Shown here one piece after another: positions 59,128 to 64,000 of a DNA stretch of 64,000 bases; the first letter of the stretch is position 1; each line of letters starts with the position of its first letter. The position numbers and the translations under genes were made by a program. Under the pieces are notes generated by a model that worked only from the letters and a program-made list of their open reading frames with translations, was not told where the DNA came from and did not search any database. Location of the stretch: contig NZ_JAGHQP010000009.1 of NCBI RefSeq assembly GCF_017744255.1, positions 36,895-100,894 of the forward strand, read 5' to 3'. Origin of the DNA: Brevundimonas sp. A19_0 (GTDB lineage: Bacteria; Pseudomonadota; Alphaproteobacteria; Caulobacterales; Caulobacteraceae).

Positions 59128-60715
59128 TCCCGGCGAGGCGCGCGAGGACCGGCCCCGGCCGCGGCGCCTGGTCGGATCGCGCCTCGGCGCGCTGATCCTT
59201 GCCCTCAATCTGCTCAGCCTGCTGATCCTGTTCGTGGGGGCCCTGGCCCTCAACGAATGGCGGCGGGGCCTGATAGAGGCACGCCAGGACGCCCTGACCG
59301 CCCAGGCCGAGCTGCTGGCCAAGGTTCTGGGCGACCGTGACGCCACCCAGGGCGTGCCCTATCCGGCGCTCGATCCGTATGAGGCCGGGCTTGTGCTGCG
59401 CGACACCTTCGTGCCGCGCAATCAGAGGGCGCGCCTGTACGATGCCGACGGCGCGCTGGTGATCGACAGCTATGAGGTCTCCGATACCATCCCCGGCCGG
59501 CCGCTCGAGCCCGCCCTTCCCGCCGGCAGCCCTCCCGCCGAGGTCGATCCAGAGCAGACCCGCCGGGAATCGGCCCGGCTTGAGGAAGCCCGCAGGGCCC
59601 TGGCCGGCGAGGTCGAGGCGGCCCTGACCGGCGAACCCCAGGCCCAGCTCAGACGGTCCGAAAGCGGCGACCGGGTGGTCTCGGTCTCGATCCCCGTCCG
59701 GCATGTGGAACAGGTGTTGGGCGTGCTGACACTGGAGGCCGCCGACGTCGACGAAATTCTGGCAGCCCAGCGCGCAGCCCTGATGCCGTTTGCCATCGTG
59801 GCGCTGGTCGTGTCGCTGTTTTCGTCCCTGCTGCTCCACCTGTTCGTGGCGCGCCCCGTCATGCGGCTCTCGGCGGCGGCGGACAGCGTACGTCTGGCCC
59901 AGACCCGGGCCATCTCCCTGCCCGATCTGGAGGAGCGCCGCGACGAAATCGGTGACCTCGCCCGGTCGCTGGAGACCATGACGCGCGCCCTGTCCGACCG
60001 GATGGAGGCCATTGAGCGCTTCGCCGCCGACGTCTCGCACGAGATCAAGAATCCCCTGACCTCGATCCGCTCGGCGCTCGAGACCCTGCCGCTGGTCAAG
60101 GCCGAGGCCCAGCGCGAAAAGCTGACCGCCCTGTTGCAACAGGATGTCCGCCGGCTGGACCGTCTGATCACCGACATCTCCAATGCCTCGCGGCTGGATG
60201 CCGAGCTGGCGCGCGACCGGCCGCGTACCCTGGACCTCGCGGCCCTGCTCACTGACATCGTCGATGTCTACCAGACCTCGCCCAAGCCGGGGGATGTACC
60301 GCTTGAGCTGACCATTGAGACGCCAGGGCCGACCCGCATCATCGGCCGCGATGGTCCACTGGGTCAGGTGTTGCGCAATCTGATCGACAATGCCCGCTCC
60401 TTCAGCCCGCCGGACGGGTCCGTGCGGATCATTCTGGACCGGCTGAACGAAGCTTCGCCCCTGTTGCGCATCCGGGTCGAGGACGATGGCCCCGGCATCC
60501 CGGAGGAGAATCTCGAGACCGTCTTCCAGCGCTTTTATACCTCACGGCCCAAGGGGACCGTGTTCGGCACCAACTCCGGCCTCGGCCTGTCGATCGTTCG
60601 CCAGATCGTCGAGGCCCACGGCGGCGAGGTCCGGGCCGAGAACATCGTCGACCCCGAAAGCCCCGACCGGGTGGCGGGCGCCCGGTTCACCGTCACCCTG
60701 CCGCCGCGCGCGTGA
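59078..60715 (+). CDS. chvG: Sensor histidine kinase ChvG
   Basis: A 545-residue membrane kinase. TM1 at about 36-60, a periplasmic sensor loop to about 245, TM2 at about 246-268, HAMP, dimerisation/phosphoacceptor helix [24 protein letters not shown], and an ATPase domain with [17 protein letters not shown] and [16 protein letters not shown]. The ATG at 59078 overlaps chvI by 50 bp; a TTG at 59102 (overlap 26 bp) is also possible. The stop overlaps hprK (GTGA). Confidence 0.91.
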   Translation: MPSRPCTALAIDTAKADPGEAREDRPRPRRLVGSRLGALILALNLLSLLILFVGALALNEWRRGLIEARQDALTAQAELLAKVLGDRDATQGVPYPALDPYEAGLVLRDTFVPRNQRARLYDADGALVIDSYEVSDTIPGRPLEPALPAGSPPAEVDPEQTRRESARLEEARRALAGEVEAALTGEPQAQLRRSESGDRVVSVSIPVRHVEQVLGVLTLEAADVDEILAAQRAALMPFAIVALVVSLFSSLLLHLFVARPVMRLSAAADSVRLAQTRAISLPDLEERRDEIGDLARSLETMTRALSDRMEAIERFAADVSHEIKNPLTSIRSALETLPLVKAEAQREKLTALLQQDVRRLDRLITDISNASRLDAELARDRPRTLDLAALLTDIVDVYQTSPKPGDVPLELTIETPGPTRIIGRDGPLGQVLRNLIDNARSFSPPDGSVRIILDRLNEASPLLRIRVEDDGPGIPEENLETVFQRFYTSRPKGTVFGTNSGLGLSIVRQIVEAHGGEVRAENIVDPESPDRVAGARFTVTLPPRA

Positions 60716-61161
60716 CGGGTCCGGTCCAAATCCAGACCACAGTGGTCGCCCGCCCGTCTCCCGATGGATGGGTCGGCGTGGCCCTCAGCGGGCCTCCGGG
60801 GATGGGCAAGTCAGGACTGGCGCTGGCCCTTATCGGACGGGGATGGCGGCTTGTGGCCGACGACGGGGCGCTCGTCTGGACCAGCGGCGGGCGGCTGTGG
60901 GCCCGCGCACCCGAGCCGACCCGGAGCCTGATCGAGGCGCGGGGGCTGAGCATTCTGTCGGTACCCTGTCTGGACCACTGCCGGCTGGCGCTGGCCGTCA
61001 CCCTGACCGCCGAAGAGCCCGAGCGACTGCCCGAGCCGACGCAAACCGTGTGGCTGGATACAGCGCTCCCGGCCCTCGCCCTGCGGGCCCACAGCACCGC
61101 CGCTCCCCGCCTTGTAGCGCTGGCCCTCGCAGAGGCTCTGCGGCGACCCGCCTCACCTTGA
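60712..61161 (+). CDS. hprK: HPr kinase/phosphorylase, short alphaproteobacterial form
   Basis: A 149-residue protein equal to the catalytic C-terminal domain of HprK: P-loop LSGPPGMGKSGLALALIGRGWRLVADDGALV, followed by RGLSILSVP. The N-terminal domain found in Gram-positive HprK is absent, as is normal for alphaproteobacteria. It would phosphorylate HPr (61670) on a serine. It is coupled to chvG by GTGA overlap, linking envelope stress sensing with the PTS. Confidence 0.88.
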   Translation: MTGPVQIQTTVVARPSPDGWVGVALSGPPGMGKSGLALALIGRGWRLVADDGALVWTSGGRLWARAPEPTRSLIEARGLSILSVPCLDHCRLALAVTLTAEEPERLPEPTQTVWLDTALPALALRAHSTAAPRLVALALAEALRRPASP

Positions 61162-61268
61162 TGCTTTAACCCGGGCCCGCTTTGCCCTATCAAGCGCGGC
61201 TTGTGGCCCGGACCGGACGTCCCGGCCGGGGATGCTGTCGGGGCGGAAGCCGTCGTGGTGAAGGCTGT

Positions 61269-61673
61269 ATGATCGGGCTTGTGATCGTAACCCATGGCGG
61301 TCTGGCGTCGGAGTTCCTGGCGGCCATGGAGCATGTCGTCGGGCCGCAGCGCGGCGTCGCGGCCATCTGCATCGGGCCGGACGACGACATGGAGCGCCGC
61401 CGCCGGGACATCGTCGATGCCGCAGGGGCGGTCAACGACGGGGACGGCGTCATCCTGCTGACCGACATGTTCGGCGGCACGCCCTCCAACCTCGCCATTT
61501 CCGTCATGGAAGAGACTCACGCCGAGGTCATCGCCGGGTTGAACCTGCCCATGCTGATCAAGCTGGCCAGCGTGCGGGGACGCGAGCCGATGGAGGCGTG
61601 CGTGGCCCACGCGCAGGACGCCGGCCGCAAATATATCTCGGTCGCCTCGTGGGTGCTGTCGGGGGAAAAATGA
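61269..61673 (+). CDS. Mannose-type PTS EIIA component
   Basis: A 134-residue EIIA-Man domain protein: MIGLVIVTHGGLASEFLAAMEHVVG with phosphohistidine His9, and DGVILLTDMFGGTPSNLAIS. There is no EIIB/C transporter component nearby, so it is regulatory, receiving phosphate from HPr. Its ATG at 61269 gives the conserved N-terminus. Its stop overlaps the HPr gene (ATGA). Confidence 0.92.
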   Translation: MIGLVIVTHGGLASEFLAAMEHVVGPQRGVAAICIGPDDDMERRRRDIVDAAGAVNDGDGVILLTDMFGGTPSNLAISVMEETHAEVIAGLNLPMLIKLASVRGREPMEACVAHAQDAGRKYISVASWVLSGEK

Positions 61674-61963
61674 GCGACGCCGACACCCCGCCGACCGCCA
61701 GCACCGTCGTCGACATCTGCAATTCGCGCGGCCTGCACGCCCGCGCCTCGGCGAAATTCGTGAAACTGGCCTCGGAGTATGAGGCCGACATCCGCGTGAC
61801 GCGCGACGGCGTCACGGTCAATGCCCTGTCGATCATGGGCCTCCTGACGCTGGGCGCCGGCAACGGTTGCGGCCTGACGATTGCGGCCGAGGGGCCGGAT
61901 GCCGAGGCGGCGGTCGCCGCCCTGCGCGATCTGGTGGCCCGTCGCTTTGACGAGGATCAATAG
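61670..61963 (+). CDS. HPr phosphocarrier protein
   Basis: A 97-residue HPr: His23 in NSRGLHARASAKFV accepts phosphate from EI-Ntr, and Ser54 in VNALSIMGLLTLGAG is the likely HprK site. It receives phosphate from PtsP (18 kb) and passes it to the EIIA encoded just upstream. It may be named ptsH or npr. Its stop lies in a hairpin shared with the convergent arsC. Confidence 0.93.
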   Translation: MSDADTPPTASTVVDICNSRGLHARASAKFVKLASEYEADIRVTRDGVTVNALSIMGLLTLGAGNGCGLTIAAEGPDAEAAVAALRDLVARRFDEDQ

Positions 61964-61977
61964 GCACCAAGCCTATT
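61959..61977. terminator. Candidate bidirectional terminator between HPr and arsC
   Basis: AATAGGC (61959-61965) pairs perfectly with GCCTATT (61971-61977) over a 5-nt loop. Both stop codons (TAG of HPr, TAG of arsC) lie in the stem. The stem is short and T-tracts are weak, so the role is tentative. Confidence 0.45.
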
Positions 61978-62371
61978 TGCCGACGATCTCGCCGTCTTCC
62001 TTGACGAAGCGCGACGGCGGCTGATCCAGCATATCCAGCACCCGCTCCGACGGGCGGCAGAGGGCGGCGCCCTTCGGCGTGACCACGATCGGGCGATTGA
62101 CCAGCACCGGGTCCTCGACCATCGCTTCCAGCAGGATCTCATCGCTGACGTCGTCGGCGGTCAGTCCACGGTCCTCGGCCGAGGTGCCCCGCACCCGCAG
62201 CAGACCCTTCAGCCCCTCACCCGTCCGTTCGGCCAGATCGGTCAGTTGATCGGCCGTCCAGCCGGTCTTCAGATACTCGACGACCTTCGGCTCGACCCCC
62301 GAGGCCCGGACCATTTCCAGCACATTGCGCGACGTACCGCATTTCGGGTTGTGATAGACGGTGACGGTCAT
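61973..62371 (-). CDS. arsC: Arsenate reductase (glutaredoxin-dependent)
   Basis: A 132-residue ArsC of the Grx-coupled type with catalytic Cys11 in YHNPKCGTSRNVL and the later NRPIVVTPKGAALCRPSE. It reduces arsenate to arsenite, which the neighbouring Acr3 exports. It overlaps acr3 (ATGA). Confidence 0.94.
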   Translation of the reverse strand: MTVTVYHNPKCGTSRNVLEMVRASGVEPKVVEYLKTGWTADQLTDLAERTGEGLKGLLRVRGTSAEDRGLTADDVSDEILLEAMVEDPVLVNRPIVVTPKGAALCRPSERVLDMLDQPPSRFVKEDGEIVGK

Positions 62372-63423
62372 GGACGGGGCTCCTTCTGGACGCGTTGGAC
62401 CGCGCGGCCTGCCTCATACCAGTCGCGCGAGCGGTTCACGATAGCCACCACCGACAGCATCACCGGCACTTCGATCAGCACCCCGACGACGGTCGCCAGT
62501 GCCGCGCCCGAGCCGATCCCGAACAGGCCGATCGCCGCCGCCACAGCCAGCTCGAAGAAATTGCTGGCCCCGATCAGGGCCGAGGGGCCGGCCACCGAAT
62601 GCGCCTCCCCCGTCAACCTGTTCAGCCCATAGGCGAGGCCCGCATTCAGATAGACCTGGGTCAGGATCGGCACGGCCAGCAGGGCGATGACCAGCGGCTG
62701 GGCCAGAAGCTGCTCGCCCTGAAATCCGAACAGCAGCACCAGGGTGATCAGCAGGGCGGCCAGCGACACAGGCTGGATACGGGCCAGCGCCCGCTCATAC
62801 AGGTCCTGCCCCCGGGCCAGCAGCAGGCGGCGGATGATCTGGGCCACCACCACCGGCGCCAGAATATAGAGCAGCACCGACAGCGTCAGGGTCGACCACG
62901 GCACGATGATTGCCGAGAGCCCCAGCAGCAGGCCGACAATCGGGGCAAAGGCCACGATCATGATGGCGTCATTGAGCGCTACCTGGGTCAGGGTGAAGTG
63001 CGGCTCGCCCTTGGTCAGATGGCTCCAGATAAATACCATGGCCGTGCACGGCGCCGCCGCCAGCAGGATCAGCCCGGCGATATAGCTGTCGACCTGATCC
63101 GCAGGCAGCCACTCTCGGAACAAGCCGCCGACGAACAGCCATGCCAGGAGCGCCATGGAAAACGGCTTGATCGCCCAGTTGATGAATAGCGTCACGCCGA
63201 TGCCGCGCCAGTGGCGGCTGACCTGGCCCAGGGCGGCGAAATCGATCCGCACCAGCATCGGCACGATCATCAGCCAGATCAGCACCGCGACCGGCAGGTT
63301 GATCGCGGCGATCTCCATCCCGCCCAGCCCGGCAAACACGTCCGGCATCAGGGCGCCCAGCCCCACACCCACGACGATACAGAGGGCGACCCACAGGGTC
63401 AGATAGCGTTCGAAGATCGACAT
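62368..63423 (-). CDS. acr3: ACR3-family arsenite efflux permease
   Basis: A 351-residue, ten-helix inner-membrane transporter. ACR3 marks: MPDVFAGLGGMEIAAINLPVAVLIWLMIVPMLVRIDF, the conserved cysteine in AAPCTAMVFIWSHLTKGEPHFTLTQVALNDAIM, and TGEAHSVAGPSALIGASNFFELAVA. It expels arsenite. It is between arsR and arsC. Confidence 0.94.
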   Translation of the reverse strand: MSIFERYLTLWVALCIVVGVGLGALMPDVFAGLGGMEIAAINLPVAVLIWLMIVPMLVRIDFAALGQVSRHWRGIGVTLFINWAIKPFSMALLAWLFVGGLFREWLPADQVDSYIAGLILLAAAPCTAMVFIWSHLTKGEPHFTLTQVALNDAIMIVAFAPIVGLLLGLSAIIVPWSTLTLSVLLYILAPVVVAQIIRRLLLARGQDLYERALARIQPVSLAALLITLVLLFGFQGEQLLAQPLVIALLAVPILTQVYLNAGLAYGLNRLTGEAHSVAGPSALIGASNFFELAVAAAIGLFGIGSGAALATVVGVLIEVPVMLSVVAIVNRSRDWYEAGRAVQRVQKEPRP

Positions 63424-63428
63424 GGCGC

Positions 63429-63794
63429 TCAGGCAGCTCCGGGCCGGGCATCCGGCGGACAGCAGGACATCCGCAACAGCACATCGCCCAGCGGCGCGCA
63501 GATCTCGGGCGACCCGTCACAGCAGTCCTCCATCAGGAAAGCCAGCAGCTCGCTCATCCGGCGATAGTCGGCGGCATAGATGATGGAGCGCCCGTCGCGC
63601 ACGGAGGTCGCCAGCCCGGACCGCGTCAAGATGGCCAGATTGTTCGACAGGGTGCTGGGCGCCATGCCGACGGCCTCGCCCAGGCGGCCGGCAGCCAGAC
63701 CCTCCGGACCCGCCTTGACCAGCGCGCGGAAGAGGGCGAGTCGGCCTTCATGCGCGAGGGCCGACAGGGTTTCGGAGGCGGAGATCATTTCCAT
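63429..63794 (-). CDS. arsR: ArsR-family arsenite-responsive repressor
   Basis: A 121-residue winged-helix repressor: LSALAHEGRLALFRALVKAGPEGLAAGRLGEAVGMAPSTLSNNLAILTRSGLATSVRDGRSIIYAADYRRM. The C-terminus has cysteine clusters (EDCCDGSPEIC and MSCC) that probably bind As(III), rather than the classic ELCVCDL pair near the recognition helix. The start is ATG 63794, with ATG 63788 as an alternative. It precedes acr3 by 5 bp. Confidence 0.9.
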   Translation of the reverse strand: MEMISASETLSALAHEGRLALFRALVKAGPEGLAAGRLGEAVGMAPSTLSNNLAILTRSGLATSVRDGRSIIYAADYRRMSELLAFLMEDCCDGSPEICAPLGDVLLRMSCCPPDARPGAA

Positions 63795-63814
63795 ATTTGG
63801 CGAATAATGGAAAT
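63787..63814. promoter_or_regulatory. Candidate ArsR operator
   Basis: ATTTCCAT (63787-63794) and ATGGAAAT (63807-63814) are perfect inverted half-sites 12 bp apart, overlapping the arsR start codon. Position and AT-richness suit autoregulation of the arsR-acr3-arsC operon by ArsR. No experimental pattern is matched exactly. Confidence 0.6.
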
Positions 63815-64000
63815 ATTGCGCATGGACAAGCGCGGGGATCGCACTGCCGGTATCATAGAGAAAGGAAGACGCCTGGTGGAGCCGAGGGGAGCATCGATTG
63901 GGCTGACGCTTCCTCACGGTCTTTCTCCGATTCCTGATCGTCTTCGACCGTCATCGAGCGTGCTCCTGGATTTCAATTTCGACTTCTCGGACTCCGTTCA

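Noticed and set aside
63853..63954. A 33-codon minus-strand ORF (MTVEDDQESEKDREE...) with an AGGAG site
   Set aside because: Too short, with no family resemblance and close to the window edge; it may be chance or a remnant, so it is not listed as a gene.

Overview
The window is a GC-rich alphaproteobacterial chromosome segment, most likely from Caulobacterales and close to Brevundimonas or Caulobacter. The evidence is the gene set: EI-Ntr (ptsP), a ChvG/ChvI two-component pair followed by a truncated HprK, a mannose-type EIIA and HPr, an etfBA / PduO adenosyltransferase / HIG1-type small protein cluster, ACR3-type arsenic genes, and a CirA/FepA-type TonB receptor. Nearly all of it is densely packed chromosomal backbone. 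ATGA or GTGA start/stop overlaps are frequent, and several convergent pairs share CTAG/TTAG stops.

Layout. 1-4.9 kb: the end of a Fur/Zur-type regulator, an alpha/beta hydrolase, mmsA, a membrane-anchored unknown protein and a class V PLP enzyme. 4.95-10.8 kb: secA, diverging from a PpiC-type lipoprotein, argJ and a MutT-type Nudix gene. 10.8-16.7 kb: a lone Flp pilin, a methyltransferase diverging from comF, grxC, a nitrilase-family gene, a DUF1178 gene, an AraC-type regulator, small secreted proteins and ubiG. 16.8-27.7 kb: lysC, ptsP, a RodZ-like HTH protein, ispG, a GST, two divergent related lipoproteins, prfA, a zinc-ribbon membrane protein and a TIGR02587/TIGR02588-like pair. 27.7-29.9 kb: a TPP riboswitch and thiC. 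thiC carries two in-frame palindromic insertions.

29.9-32.7 kb is the only clearly foreign-looking stretch. It is visibly more A/T-rich. It holds a tight operon (two-TM protein, ImmA/IrrE-type metallopeptidase, beta-family protein) that overlaps a convergent sce7726-like protein with a PD-(D/E)XK nuclease-like core. It has no integrase and no recognisable toxin-antitoxin name. This is the best candidate in the window for an undescribed system, possibly a defence or stress module. To its right, a DsbA-family gene lies between two identical 25-bp repeats, followed by a 540-bp intergenic region made of nested inverted repeats and 9-bp tandem units.

34.0-47.9 kb: a KDPG-aldolase-like gene, a kynurenine-formamidase-like hydrolase, a RAM-only Lrp-like protein, two paired exported amidohydrolases, a DUF167 gene and map, etfBA, the PduO/HIG1 pair, a TonB receptor behind two Fur-box-like sites, and ahcY diverging from bioB across a perfect 20-bp palindrome that resembles a SahR-type operator. 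47.9-58.2 kb: an ABC ATPase, a zinc-finger protein, gloA, polA, a CaCA exchanger, a flavoprotein, a TFIIB-type zinc protein and a large unknown helical protein. 58.4-62.0 kb: chvI, chvG, hprK, EIIA and HPr, forming with ptsP at 18 kb a regulatory PTS tied to an envelope-stress two-component system. 62.0-63.8 kb: arsR, acr3 and arsC on the minus strand, with a candidate ArsR operator at the arsR start.

No rRNA, tRNA, CRISPR array, complete insertion sequence or integrase was seen.
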